From contig JAPLQI010000111.1 of the NCBI GenBank assembly GCA_026399755.1, positions 1-64,000 on the forward strand: DNA of 64,000 nt. Direction: 5' to 3'. How positions within the stretch are numbered: the first letter of the stretch is position 1; every line of letters starts with the position of its first letter. The notes under the pieces are model-generated. The model was not told where the DNA came from. It was given only the letters and a program-made list of their open reading frames with translations, and ran no database searches. This document shows positions 38,816 to 48,017 of this stretch, piece after piece. This DNA comes from Pseudomonadota bacterium. Lineage in GTDB: Bacteria > Pseudomonadota > Gammaproteobacteria > Burkholderiales > Chitinibacteraceae. A program made the position numbers and the translations under genes.

Positions 38816-39427
38816 ATGAATGAAATTTTTGCCGTTGCCCTAATCACCATCCTTGCCGTCATCAGCCCCGGCGCTGATTTTGCGATGGTCACCCGCAATA
38901 GCTATCTCTATGGACGAAAAGCCGGCTTATTGGCCGCGCTGGGGATTGCCTTGGGTGTGCAAATCCATGTGATGTACACCATGCTGGGCGTAGGGCTAAT
39001 CATTTCACAATCGCCTACGCTGTTTACAGTGATCAAAATAGCGGGCGCTATTTACTTGATTTATATCGGTTACACCACGTTCACCAGCAAAAGCAAACTC
39101 AATATCGATTTAAGCGCAGATGCGGGTTTAAGCCCTTTTGCTGCATTAAGAAACGGCTTTCTAACTAATGCGCTTAACCCTAAAACTACGCTTTTTGTGG
39201 TGAGCACCTACACCCAAGTCGTTAACCCAAGCACCCCGCTGGCGCAGCAAATTGGCTATGGCTTATTTATGTCCTTAGCGCACGGCCTGTGGTTTTCACT
39301 CGTGGCGCTGTTTTTCTCACACCAAACTTTAAGGTCAGCCATGATCAAGGGGCAAAGCCTGCTCAATAAAATCATCGGCAGCGCACTATTTGGCCTAGGC
39401 GTATCGCTCGCCTTTGCACCGCATTAA
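38816..39427 (+). CDS. LysE/RhtB-family amino acid exporter
   Basis: A 203-residue inner-membrane exporter with about six helices. The N-terminal ISPGADFAMVTRNSYLYGRKAG is the conserved RhtB/LysE signature, and GFLTNALNPKTTLFVVSTYTQ is the second conserved block. The cargo is unknown. The divergent LysR gene and the nearby arc/polyamine genes make a basic amino acid or a related product plausible. Confidence 0.9.
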   Translation: MNEIFAVALITILAVISPGADFAMVTRNSYLYGRKAGLLAALGIALGVQIHVMYTMLGVGLIISQSPTLFTVIKIAGAIYLIYIGYTTFTSKSKLNIDLSADAGLSPFAALRNGFLTNALNPKTTLFVVSTYTQVVNPSTPLAQQIGYGLFMSLAHGLWFSLVALFFSHQTLRSAMIKGQSLLNKIIGSALFGLGVSLAFAPH

Positions 39428-40004
39428 AATCGATCAACTAAAGAACACAAAACTTTAATCAATGAACTGATATTGCTCAGCCAAACCCAAATCTTGAACC
39501 ACGAAGGCCACAGAGAACACGGAGTTTCACGGAGAAAAACAAAGCTTGAATTACATTGTTTTGTAGGTTTTAAGTATTTTTAAACCCAGCAATGAGGATT
39601 CGCATCGCAGCTCGTGGTACGGGGCTTAAATCTCAATCCTGTCAACTTAAGCTTATTGCATTGGGTGAGTTGGCATTTATAGGGTGTACAACGACGCAGC
39701 CGTTGCGCACCGAAAACGGTGCGCAAGAAAAACGACTTGCACACCCTATAAAAAAACCAAGCTTTTCCCTGTTAAGTTTATAGGATTGGCTTAAATCTCC
39801 CCTTGAAACACGCTAGAGCGAGGAACGATCCTATCCCACCCGCCGTCGGCTCGATTGGACCTCAGCAGGAGCTTTCGTGTTTTGCTGTTGTCGCTTGGCT
39901 TCGTTTCTTGGCGAAGCAGAAATCATAGACTTCGCTGTGGCCACCGCTCCTAAATCAACGTGCCGAAGGCACTAAAAAGAAGATCGCTGTGTAACATTGA
40001 CCAA
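39428..40004 (+). repeat. B-linker-A composite repeat, copy 3, split by a mobile element
   Basis: B starts at 39483. A begins near 39609 and is interrupted at GGCTTAAATCTC by the 153-bp D-type mobile element (39635-39787). It resumes as GGCTTAAATCTCCCC and ends near 39983 with ACGTGCCGAAGGCACTAAAAAG. The A copy is also shortened in the middle. The gap has no gene. Confidence 0.9.
39623..39799. mobile_element. Non-coding mobile element (MITE-like) with 12-bp target duplication, D type
   Basis: The element spans 39635-39787 (153 bp). The left end AATCCTGTCAACTTAAGCTT is inverted against AAGTTTATAGGATT at the right. The interior palindrome D runs from TATAGGGTGTACAACGACG to CGACTTGCACACCCTATA with a GTGCGCAAC/CGGTGCGCAAG core. 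Perfect direct repeats GGCTTAAATCTC flank it at 39623-39634 and 39788-39799. The uninterrupted site GGGGCTTAAATCTCCCC exists at about 44452-44468, which shows the insertion directly. Confidence 0.9.
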
Positions 40005-40550
40005 TTAAAAAGAACTCGGAGTATTGGCGCTAATCACTTCGGCCTCGCCATCGCCGATATTACGAAAACGATGCGGCAAGTTGCTGGGGAAGTAATAGCC
40101 GTCCCCCGCCTGCAAAAGATGCACTTGCCCGTCTATAGTCAGCTCCATCTGGCCGCTGACCAACACACCGCACTCCTGCCCCTCGTGCTGCAACATCTCG
40201 CTGCCGGTATCTGCCCCAGCCTGATATTGCTCGCGCAGCAAGCCAATTTGCCGGTCTTCCACGCCCGATCCAACCAAATGCATTTGCACGGCCGCATTAC
40301 CTAGATTGGGCTGCGTGCCTGCGGGGAAAATATAGCTGGGCACAGCCATTTCTTGCTCAAAAGTAAAAAACTCTGCCAAGGACATGGGTATTCCTTCCAG
40401 CAGTTTTTTTAATGAGCTAATCGACGGACTAACTCGGTTTTGTTCAATCAGAGACACCGTGGAATTGGTCACTCCGGCCCGCTTCGCTAACTCACGTTGC
40501 GACAAGGCAAACCGCCCCCGTACTACTTTAAGCCTTGCCCCTACGTCCAT
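40005..40550 (-). CDS. puuR: XRE-cupin transcriptional regulator, PuuR-like
   Basis: A 181-residue repressor-type protein. The N-terminal helix-turn-helix is RFALSQRELAKRAGVTNSTVSLIEQNR (given in parts: LSQRELAKRAGVTNSTVS). The C-terminal cupin barrel has GQECGVLVSGQMELTIDG and PHRFRNIGDGEAEVIS. This architecture and the divergent puuD gene match E. coli PuuR, the putrescine-responsive repressor. The ligand here is inferred. The 222-bp gap to puuD should contain its operator. Confidence 0.87.
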   Translation of the reverse strand: MDVGARLKVVRGRFALSQRELAKRAGVTNSTVSLIEQNRVSPSISSLKKLLEGIPMSLAEFFTFEQEMAVPSYIFPAGTQPNLGNAAVQMHLVGSGVEDRQIGLLREQYQAGADTGSEMLQHEGQECGVLVSGQMELTIDGQVHLLQAGDGYYFPSNLPHRFRNIGDGEAEVISANTPSSF

Positions 40551-40772
40551 TGGGCTACCCGTTCAAAATAATCAACACGCTCTTAAAATATGCCATGCCT
40601 ACGCAATTAGCCAGAAAGGTTTTACCTTCGAGTTGCAGCACCACATAGCAGCCAAAAACGGGGTTCTTTAGCGTACAGGAAAGTAATTACAGCCAAAACA
40701 GCCGCAAAAACTTGTCAAATATAATTAACGAACTAAGCTTAAAGCTATGTTGTGCGGACACCGAGACCTATC

Positions 40773-41525
40773 ATGACTCAGCCTATTATTGGGATTCCCT
40801 GCTGTCGCTGGTGGTTAAAAGACAGCCATTTTTTTCACCTTGCGGGTGAAAAATATATCCATGCTTCGCTGGCGGCGGGTGGTATTCCACTGCTGATTCC
40901 TGCACTTGGTGACGCTAGCCAAATTGCACAAATATTAACAACGATTGATGGCCTGCTACTCACCGGCAGCCAATCCAATATCGAGCCGCAGCACTACCAC
41001 GGCAAGCTCTTAGAAGATGACTTTAACGACCCACAAAGAGACGCCACCACACTGCCTCTGATCCGTGCGGCGGTCGCTTTAAACATACCCGTATTTGGAA
41101 TTTGCCGAGGCGCGCAAGAAATGAATGTGGCCTTTGGTGGCACGCTAGAGCAAGCAGTGCACCAACAAAGCGGCATGCTAGATCATCGCGAAAGAGACGG
41201 CAGCACTGATGAGATGTATGACGAAGCGCACGATATTCAGCTGGTTGCCGGAGGAATTCTTGAGCAGCTCTATGGCCAGAGCACAGCCAGAGTGAACTCA
41301 CTGCACCACCAAGGCGTAGCAAAGCTCGCCGACAAGCTGCAAGCCGAAGCCCTCGCCCCCGATGGGCTCATCGAAGCCTTCAGCGTAAAAAACACCGCCT
41401 TCGCACTCGGCGTGCAATGGCACCCAGAGTGGAAATTCCAAAACAACCCGCTATCGCTGGCCCTACTCGCAGGCTTTGGCGCCGCCTGCAAAAAACGCCA
41501 CCTGGCGAGGATGCTGAATCAATAG
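40773..41525 (+). CDS. puuD: Gamma-glutamyl-GABA hydrolase (PuuD/SpuA-like)
   Basis: Class I glutamine-amidotransferase-fold hydrolase that releases glutamate and GABA in glutamylated putrescine breakdown. From the ATG at 40773 (family start MTQPIIGIPCC; the GTG at 40752 is less likely) it is 250 residues. It has the nucleophile elbow GICRGAQEMN, SLHHQGVAKL, and the His/Glu pair in GVQWHPEW. It is the first gene of the polyamine group and is divergent from the PuuR-like regulator. Confidence 0.92.
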   Translation: MTQPIIGIPCCRWWLKDSHFFHLAGEKYIHASLAAGGIPLLIPALGDASQIAQILTTIDGLLLTGSQSNIEPQHYHGKLLEDDFNDPQRDATTLPLIRAAVALNIPVFGICRGAQEMNVAFGGTLEQAVHQQSGMLDHRERDGSTDEMYDEAHDIQLVAGGILEQLYGQSTARVNSLHHQGVAKLADKLQAEALAPDGLIEAFSVKNTAFALGVQWHPEWKFQNNPLSLALLAGFGAACKKRHLARMLNQ

Positions 41526-42066
41526 CGGGTGGCTAGTAAAACCCAAATCCTGAACCACGGAGAACACAGAGTTTCACGGAGAAAACCATTCTGAATTTCA
41601 AGCTCAACATAATGATTTATGAACGAGAAATGGCAACAAAAACACTAACCATGGTCCTGAAAACCATTGCATTCCACCATGTAGATTTATAGCGTGGCTC
41701 CTAGCACGGGGCTTAAAAGTCCCCTGAAAACGCGCCGAGCGAGGAACAAGCGGGCGGGGTTTCTTTGATGCCTGTTTGAGCGAAGCGAGTTCCGCAGCCG
41801 CCGCTCGATTGTCCGCAGCGAAGGGGTTTCGCGTTTGTGGGGCGGCCTTCTTTGCTTCCTTTCTTGGCCGTTCAAGAAAGGGAGTCCCACGCGGGGGATT
41901 CCCGCCACCTAAACACTGTGCCGAAGGCACTAAAAAGATTTCTTTGACTTTGCTTAACGCGAAAGAGAGTGCCTTAAAACACGCGGGTTTCACCCGCCCT
42001 ACGGTATTTCTTGATGCAACTAAATACAACCCCAACAAAGCCACCACCATGCCTCAATCCACACAC
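41526..42066 (+). repeat. B-linker-A composite repeat, copy 4, followed by a half C palindrome
   Basis: B starts near 41538 in a shortened form, the linker is longer than in other copies, and A runs from about 41690 to 41955. The hairpin CTTCCTTTCTTG (41855-41866)/CAAGAAAGGGAG (41873-41884) is identical to that of copy 1. A half C sequence GCGGGTTTCACCCGCCCTACG follows at about 41981-42002. No gene is supported. Confidence 0.88.
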
Positions 42067-42846
42067 CTAACGCTTCAAAGCCTCCAGCCAACCTGCACCA
42101 CCATGTGGGCGTTTCGGCTGGCGAAAGTGTGCGTGCAACACGCCAGAAATACCGCACAACCACTGCTCATAAACATGATCAGCAGTCTGATGCAGAGCTG
42201 CTACTTTTTCATCCAGATGATGCAAAATCTGCGCCTCGCTTTGCACCGAGCTTTGCCCCTGCCACTGCTGCAACACCTGTCTATCCTCGGCACACCATTG
42301 GCGAATACTTTGTGCTGTCACTTCCAAATGCGATTGCAAGCCCAGATGCGGGCCCAGCGCAAAGCCCTTATTCATGCAGTAATAGCCAAACAGGGTGCAC
42401 TTGGCACCGCGTGGCACTTCAAAGGTATCGAAGTGCCAGTGAAACATATCCAGCTCTCGCTTCTCGCCCATCCAGTGGCGCGACTCATCAAACTTGGTCA
42501 CCAGCACCTTACCCCAACCGATTTGCGGCACGGTATTACGACGTACCTGGCCCCCCAAGCTTTTGGATAGCAACTGCCCGCCAAAGCAATGACCAAGAAT
42601 AGGGCGCTCCAGCCTTAAAGCATCTTTAAGCAAAGCCTCCTCTCTTTTGATCCAAGCTAGGCCATCGTTCACTCCCGCATTCGAGCCTAAAACCACCACG
42701 CCGCTAAATTCGGCAGCACAACGAGGAGGTGTATCCCCTGCATCAATGGCAAACACACGATAGGGAATGGCATGCTTTTCTAAAAAAGCCTGTAAATAAC
42801 CCGGACCTTGAATAGCTTCATGACGACAGATTGCAATGGGTTTCAC
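42067..42846 (-). CDS. Class I glutamine amidotransferase-like protein
   Basis: A GMP-synthase-like GATase1 domain protein. GHCFGGQLLSKSLGG carries the nucleophile Cys and GLQSHLEVT the His/Glu pair, so the triad is complete. The frame reaches back to 42918, but the family N-terminus is xKPIAICRHEAIQGPGYL, placing the start at the GTG at 42846 with GGAAA upstream (259 residues). It is antisense to the rest of the polyamine genes and divergent from the glutamine synthetase-like gene. Relatives near puuA-type genes may hydrolyse gamma-glutamyl compounds; the substrate is unknown. Confidence 0.85.
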   Translation of the reverse strand: MKPIAICRHEAIQGPGYLQAFLEKHAIPYRVFAIDAGDTPPRCAAEFSGVVVLGSNAGVNDGLAWIKREEALLKDALRLERPILGHCFGGQLLSKSLGGQVRRNTVPQIGWGKVLVTKFDESRHWMGEKRELDMFHWHFDTFEVPRGAKCTLFGYYCMNKGFALGPHLGLQSHLEVTAQSIRQWCAEDRQVLQQWQGQSSVQSEAQILHHLDEKVAALHQTADHVYEQWLCGISGVLHAHFRQPKRPHGGAGWLEALKR

Positions 42847-42972
42847 GACTGATTTCCAAAGGAGTAATCGACACATCAAGCCTAAGCAATCCAAAAGAAA
42901 GAAACCGTAAAAACACACCGAGTTGTTATTAAATTTCTATAAAAATGCCCACTTCAAATCAGGGAGGCGACC

Positions 42973-44301
42973 ATGAGCTTAATTAGCGATTGGCTGCGAG
43001 AACGTCGAATTACTGAAGTTGAATGTGTTACGCCCGATTTCACCGGTATTGCCCGCGGAAAAATCGTGCCCAAAGAAAAATTCAGCGAAGACGAAGGCAT
43101 GCGCCTGCCCATTACCGTGCTGGTGCAAACCGTCACTGGTGAATATGCCGAAAACATCACCCCCATCACCGATCCCGATATGTTGTTGATTCCGGACCCC
43201 AACACCATACGCATTATTCCTTGGGCCAAAGACCCCGTTGCGCAGGTGATTCATGATTGCTTTCATTTTGACGGCACGCCGGTTGAGCTGTCCCCCCGCT
43301 ATGTGTTGCGCCGCGTGTTAAAGCTCTATGAAGACCGAGGCTGGAAACCGGTAGTTGCGCCAGAAATGGAGTTTTATCTGGTCGATATCAACCGCGATCC
43401 AGACTTGCCGCTGCAACCACCGCTAGGGCGCACGGGCCGGCCAGAAACCGGACGAAAAGCCTATTCCGTCGACGCCGTAAATGAATATGACGACCTATTC
43501 GAAGACGTTTACGACTATTGCGATGCGCAAGGCTTGCAAATTGATACGCTGATCCACGAAATTGGCGCTTGCCAAATGGAAATCAACTTTCTGCACGGCG
43601 ATGCCTTGGAGCTGGCCGATCAGGTGTTTCTATTTAAGCGCACCGTCAGGGAAGCCGCGATTCGCCACAAAATGTACGCCACCTTTATGGCTAAGCCGAT
43701 GGAAAACGAGCCAGGCTCAGCCATGCATATTCATATGAGCGTGGTAGATGAAATCAGCGGCCAGAATGTATTTTCTAATGTGGATGGCACGCCCAGCGAG
43801 GTGTTTTATCAATCGGTAGCCGGCATGCAAAAATACTTCCCGCAAGTGATCGCGCTATTCGCCCCCTTTGTAAACAGCTACCGCCGACTCACCCGTTACT
43901 ACGCCGCGCCCATCAATGTGCAATGGGGTTTTGATAACCGCACCTGCGGCATCCGCGTGCCGCACTCCGACCCCATCGCCCGCCGCATAGAAAACCGCCT
44001 GCCCGGCGTCGATTGCAACCCCTACCTAGCCCTCGCCGCCACACTGGCCTGCGCCTATCTAGGCATAGAAGAACAACTTACCCCCACCGACCCCCTCACC
44101 GGCGACGCCTACACCCTACCCTTCGCCTTCCCCAGAGGGCTAGATGCCGCCACGCAAATACTCAGCGACTGCCACCCTATAGCCGCCGTATTGGGTGAGC
44201 AATTTATCAAAGCCTATTGCGCAGTAAAAGAAGCCGAATACGTCGAATACGCAAGAGTCATCAGCCCATGGGAAAGGAAGCATTTGCTGCTGCATGTTTG
44301 A
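42973..44301 (+). CDS. puuA: Gamma-glutamylputrescine synthetase (PuuA/SpuB-like)
   Basis: Glutamine-synthetase-fold ligase of 442 residues, smaller than GlnA, expected to join glutamate to putrescine using ATP. It shows FTGIARGKIVP, EMEFYLVD (metal site), GACQMEINF, GSAMHIHMSV and NRTCGIRVP. It lacks the C-terminal adenylylation-site region of GlnA. Neighbours (PuuD-like hydrolase, SpuC-like aminotransferase) support the polyamine role. Other gamma-glutamylamine ligases of this family cannot be excluded. Confidence 0.92.
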   Translation: MSLISDWLRERRITEVECVTPDFTGIARGKIVPKEKFSEDEGMRLPITVLVQTVTGEYAENITPITDPDMLLIPDPNTIRIIPWAKDPVAQVIHDCFHFDGTPVELSPRYVLRRVLKLYEDRGWKPVVAPEMEFYLVDINRDPDLPLQPPLGRTGRPETGRKAYSVDAVNEYDDLFEDVYDYCDAQGLQIDTLIHEIGACQMEINFLHGDALELADQVFLFKRTVREAAIRHKMYATFMAKPMENEPGSAMHIHMSVVDEISGQNVFSNVDGTPSEVFYQSVAGMQKYFPQVIALFAPFVNSYRRLTRYYAAPINVQWGFDNRTCGIRVPHSDPIARRIENRLPGVDCNPYLALAATLACAYLGIEEQLTPTDPLTGDAYTLPFAFPRGLDAATQILSDCHPIAAVLGEQFIKAYCAVKEAEYVEYARVISPWERKHLLLHV

Positions 44302-44769
44302 TGTTGCAAAACCCAAACCTTGAACCACGGAGAGCACAGAGAACACGGAGTTTCACGGAGGAAAACCTTTTTTGAATTTAGGCCTGTTTTTTGAGTTTTT
44401 GAGTCTTTTCAAACCAAGCAATTAGGATTCGTATCACAGCGAGTGGCACGGGGCTTAAATCTCCCCTTGAAACACGCCGTAGCGAGGAACAAGCGGGGCG
44501 GGGTTTCGGCCAGGGAGCGAGGAACGAGCTGATCCCGCCCGCCGCCGACTCGATTGTCCGCAGCGAAGGGGCCTTCGTGTTTCGTGGGGTCGCCTTCTTT
44601 GCTTACTTTCTTGGCGAAGCAAGAAAGTAAGTCCCACGCGGGGGAATCCCGCACCTAAACACAACGTGCCGAAGGCACATAATTAAATACAGTTTTGACT
44701 TGGATTGCTTATAAACGGCGGGTTTCACCCGCCCTACAATGTACAGATCCCGCAACAAGGAGGCACTCG
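44302..44769 (+). repeat. B-linker-A composite repeat, copy 5, followed by a half C palindrome
   Basis: B starts at about 44308 and A at about 44440, ending near 44706. The main hairpin is a perfect 12-bp stem, CTTACTTTCTTG (44602-44613)/CAAGAAAGTAAG (44620-44631), with loop GCGAAG. The intact segment GGGGCTTAAATCTCCCC at 44452-44468 is the empty-site equivalent of the insertion in copy 3. A half C sequence GGCGGGTTTCACCCGCCCTAC follows at about 44717-44737. Confidence 0.9.
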
Positions 44770-46179
44770 ATGAATCCGAATCCCATCAGCCAAGGCCACT
44801 CCAGCCCTAGCCGCAGCACCGCCGAATACCAAGCACTGGATGCTGCCCACCATATCCACCCCTTCTCGGATACCGCCGCGCTCAACGCCCATGGCTCGCG
44901 AGTAATTACCCATGCCGAGGGGATTTATTTATTTGATTCTGACGGGAATAAAATTTTTGACGCCATGAGCGGGCTTTGGTGCGTCAATATTGGCTATGGC
45001 AGGCAGGAGCTGGCCGAAGCGGCTTACCAGCAAATGCTGCAACTCCCCTTTTACAATACCTTTTTTAAAACCACTCACCCGCCGGTGATCGAGCTATCCA
45101 GCCTGCTGGCGCAAGTCGCTCCCGAAGGCTTTAATCACGTTTTTTATACTAATTCCGGCTCAGAAGGGAACGACACCATTATTCGCATGGTTCGCCACTA
45201 CTGGGCCACGCTGGGTCAGCCGCAAAAGAAAACCATCATCAGCCGTGAAAACGGCTATCACGGCTCAACCATAGGCGGGGCCAGCTTGGGCGGCATGCAC
45301 TATATGCACGAGCAAGGCGATTTACCCATCCCCGGCATTGCCCATATCGAGCAGCCCTACTGGTACGCCAATGGCAGCGAGCTTAGCCCCAAGGAATACG
45401 GACTGAAAGCAGCAAGGGCGCTAGAACAAAAAATTCTGGAGCTGGGCGTTGAAAACGTCGCTGCCTTTATTGGCGAGCCGGTGCAAGGTGCGGGCGGGAT
45501 TATCATTCCGCCCTCCACCTACTGGCCTGAAATCCAACGCATTTGCGATCATTACGGCATCTTACTCATCGCCGACGAAGTGATCTGCGGCTTTGGCCGC
45601 ACCGGCTCATGGTTTGGCAGCCAGCACTACGGCATACGCCCGCATCTGATGACCATCGCCAAGGGCTTAAGCTCTGGCTATATCCCGATTGGCGGTGTGT
45701 TAGTCCACGACACCGTGGCCAAAGTGCTAATTGAAGGAGGCGATTTTAACCACGGCTTTACCTATTCTGGCCACCCCGTCGCCTGCGCCGTGGCCGCCAC
45801 CAATATCCGCATTCTGCAAAAAGAACGCATTATCGAGCGCATGAATGAAGAAGTCGCCCCCTACGCCGCCCAGCTCTGGCACGACGCTTTCGACCATCAC
45901 CCTCTGGTAGACGATGTGCGCAGCTTGGGCTTTTTCTTCGCCCTCACCCTCGTGGAAGACAAAGCCAGCCGCAAGCGTTTCGAGCACGGCAGTAGCATGG
46001 CCCTGCGCTGCCGCGATATCTGCCTAAAAAACCAGCTGGTCATGCGCGCCACCGGCGACAGCATGATCGCCGCCCCTCCGCTAGTGATGACCCGCACACA
46101 GGCGGAAGAATTCGTCAGGCTAGCGAAACAGTGCATTGATGAATATGCGAGGGAACTGGGGATGAGCAAAGGTCTGTAG
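44770..46179 (+). CDS. spuC: Polyamine:pyruvate aminotransferase (SpuC-like)
   Basis: Class III PLP aminotransferase that removes an amino group from putrescine or related diamines using pyruvate. From the ATG at 44770 (AAGGAGG upstream) it is 469 residues. Motifs are AMSGLWCVNIGYG, FYTNSGSEGNDT, NGYHGSTIGGASLGG, LLIADEVICGFGRTG and the PLP lysine in TIAKGLSSGY. The overall sequence closely recalls Pseudomonas SpuC. Together with the PuuA- and PuuD-like genes it mirrors the spuABC set. Confidence 0.92.
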   Translation: MNPNPISQGHSSPSRSTAEYQALDAAHHIHPFSDTAALNAHGSRVITHAEGIYLFDSDGNKIFDAMSGLWCVNIGYGRQELAEAAYQQMLQLPFYNTFFKTTHPPVIELSSLLAQVAPEGFNHVFYTNSGSEGNDTIIRMVRHYWATLGQPQKKTIISRENGYHGSTIGGASLGGMHYMHEQGDLPIPGIAHIEQPYWYANGSELSPKEYGLKAARALEQKILELGVENVAAFIGEPVQGAGGIIIPPSTYWPEIQRICDHYGILLIADEVICGFGRTGSWFGSQHYGIRPHLMTIAKGLSSGYIPIGGVLVHDTVAKVLIEGGDFNHGFTYSGHPVACAVAATNIRILQKERIIERMNEEVAPYAAQLWHDAFDHHPLVDDVRSLGFFFALTLVEDKASRKRFEHGSSMALRCRDICLKNQLVMRATGDSMIAAPPLVMTRTQAEEFVRLAKQCIDEYARELGMSKGL

Positions 46180-46433
46180 GCACAGAATTTCACGGAGAAA
46201 AACAGCTTAGGAATTAGGCTTTTATAGGGTGTACAACGACGTAGTCGTTGCGCACCGAGAACGGTGCGCAAGAAAAACGACTTGCACACCCTATACAAAA
46301 CCAGTTCTCTGCACTCCGACTGCGTCGTTGCACTCCCTATGAACAAGGGATTTTGTAAGGCGGGTACACCCCACCGAAACTTGAGCCAATTTGGCGGCAC
46401 ACACTCGCCCAACATTTCTCGATGAGAATAAAA
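46180..46433. repeat. B fragment and D-type palindrome between the aminotransferase genes
   Basis: CACAGAATTTCACGGAGAAAA (46180-46200) is a partial B. Palindrome D spans 46223-46296 (TATAGGGTGTACAACGACG to TTGCACACCCTATA), without recognisable mobile-element ends. A second short GACTGCGTCGTTGCACTCCC piece follows. There is no gene in this gap. Confidence 0.8.
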
Positions 46434-47684
46434 ATGGACAACTGGAATGATCGCCGCATTGCCGCAACCCCACGTGGCGTAGGCATCAGCACTCAGGTTT
46501 TTATCGCCAAAGCGAAGAATGCTGAGGTGTGGGATATGGATGGGCGGCGTTATATCGACTTTGCCGCGGGCATTGCGGTGCTTAATACCGGCCATTTGCA
46601 TCCAAAGGTTAAAGCAGCGGTCAGCGCCCAGCTGGATGCGTTTTCGCATAGCTGCTATCAGGTCATGCCTTACACCAGCTATGTGGCGCTGGCAGAAAAG
46701 CTAAACCAGCTCGCCCCCATCAGCGGCCCATGTAAAAGCTTTTTCCTTACCACCGGCGCAGAAGCCGTTGAAAACGCCATCAAAATTGCCCGCGTGGCCA
46801 CAGGGCGGGCTGGGGTGATTGCTTTTTCTGGCGGGTTTCATGGCAGAACGCTGATGGGCATGGCGCTCACTGGCAAAGTTGCCCCCTATAAAATCGGCTT
46901 TGGCCCCTTCCCTGCCGATGTTTACCACGCGCCTTTTCCATCTGGCGAAATCAGCAGTAGCGCGGCGCTAGCTTGCTTAAAAGCGCTATTTAAAAGCAGC
47001 GTAGACCCCAAACGTATTGCTGCCATGATCATCGAACCCGAGCAAGGCGAAGGCGGCTTTTACCCTGTGCCGCGCGAGTTTATGCAGGGCTTGCGGCAGA
47101 TTTGCGATGAGCACGGCATTTTACTGATCGCCGACGAAATTCAAACTGGCTTTGCCCGCACCGGTAAATTATTTGCCATGGAACACTTCGACGTTGAGGC
47201 CGATTTAATCACCATAGCCAAATCCTTAGCTGGCGGCTTTCCGCTATCTGGCGTGATTGGCCGGGCCGCCCTAATGGACGCCGCAGCCCCCGGCGGGCTT
47301 GGCGGCACTTATGGCGGTAGCCCCATCGGCATTGCCGCTGCGCTGGCGGTGCTGGAAATCATAGAAGAAGAACAACTCTGCAGCCGCGCCAATATCATCG
47401 GCAGCAAAATCAAAGAGTGTTTGGAAGGATTAAAACCCAGCATCCCGCAAATACACGACATCCGCGGCCTAGGAGCAATGGTGGCCGTAGAGTTCACCGA
47501 AAACGGCCAGCCCGCAGCCGAGTTCACAACAAAAGTAAAAACACAAGCGCAAAGCTTGGGCTTGATCCTGCTCAGCTGCGGGATGTACGGTAACGTCATC
47601 CGCTTCCTCTGCCCGCTCACCATAGAAGACAGCGTGCTGGATGAAGCTTTGGCGATGTTGGAGCAGGCGATTAAAAGTGCTTAA
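46434..47684 (+). CDS. gabT: 4-aminobutyrate aminotransferase
   Basis: Transfers the amino group of GABA to 2-oxoglutarate, giving succinate semialdehyde. The 416-residue protein shows FAAGIAVLNTGHLHPKV, TTGAEAVENAIKIAR, GFHGRTLMGMALTGK, IADEIQTGFARTG and the PLP lysine in TIAKSLAGGFPLSG. A start at 46422 is also open; 46434 is preferred because GAGAA lies at suitable distance. It follows spuC and precedes the dehydrogenase, linking polyamine degradation to the TCA cycle. Confidence 0.95.
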   Translation: MDNWNDRRIAATPRGVGISTQVFIAKAKNAEVWDMDGRRYIDFAAGIAVLNTGHLHPKVKAAVSAQLDAFSHSCYQVMPYTSYVALAEKLNQLAPISGPCKSFFLTTGAEAVENAIKIARVATGRAGVIAFSGGFHGRTLMGMALTGKVAPYKIGFGPFPADVYHAPFPSGEISSSAALACLKALFKSSVDPKRIAAMIIEPEQGEGGFYPVPREFMQGLRQICDEHGILLIADEIQTGFARTGKLFAMEHFDVEADLITIAKSLAGGFPLSGVIGRAALMDAAAPGGLGGTYGGSPIGIAAALAVLEIIEEEQLCSRANIIGSKIKECLEGLKPSIPQIHDIRGLGAMVAVEFTENGQPAAEFTTKVKTQAQSLGLILLSCGMYGNVIRFLCPLTIEDSVLDEALAMLEQAIKSA

Positions 47685-48017
47685 AAAGGTCTGTAGACAC
47701 AGAGATAGATAAGAACACAGAGCACACTGAGAAAACTGAGCAAACCCAAATATTGAACCACGGAGGACACAGAGAACACGGAGGTTCACGGAGAAAACCA
47801 ACATCGTAGGGCCGGTGAAACCCGCGTATTTATTCCGTGAAGGAGCCCAAATTATTTTTCTTGCATACCGGTTCTGGAGCTAGCCATAAAAGTAGCCTCA
47901 ACACCCACAAAAAAGGTCTGTAGGCTCAGAGGAAAACCGTGCTTTTCTCTGTGTGCTCTGTGCTCTCACCGTTCTCTGTGTCTACAGAATTTTAAAGCGA
48001 TGTCGAAAGGACCAGCC
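47685..48017. repeat. Repeat B copy within a wide inverted repeat
   Basis: AAAGGTCTGTAGACACAGAG...CACAGAGCACACTGAGAAAA (47687-47735) is inverted against TTTTCTCTGTGTGCTCTGTG...CTGTGTCTACAGAATTTT (47943-47994). The 200 bp between contain a B copy (AAACCCAAATATTGAACCAC, 47741-47800) and a C fragment (GTAGGGCCGGTGAAACCCGC). Another AAAGGTCTGTAGG occurs near 47910. No gene is supported in this 333-bp gap. Confidence 0.8.

Noticed and set aside
39428-42066. Insertion sequence with transposase
   Set aside because: No transposase-like protein is encoded anywhere in the window; the elements here are non-coding.
34808-44706. CRISPR array, suggested by regularly recurring repeats
   Set aside because: Repeats are hundreds of bases long, separated by genes, with no short uniform spacers and no cas genes.
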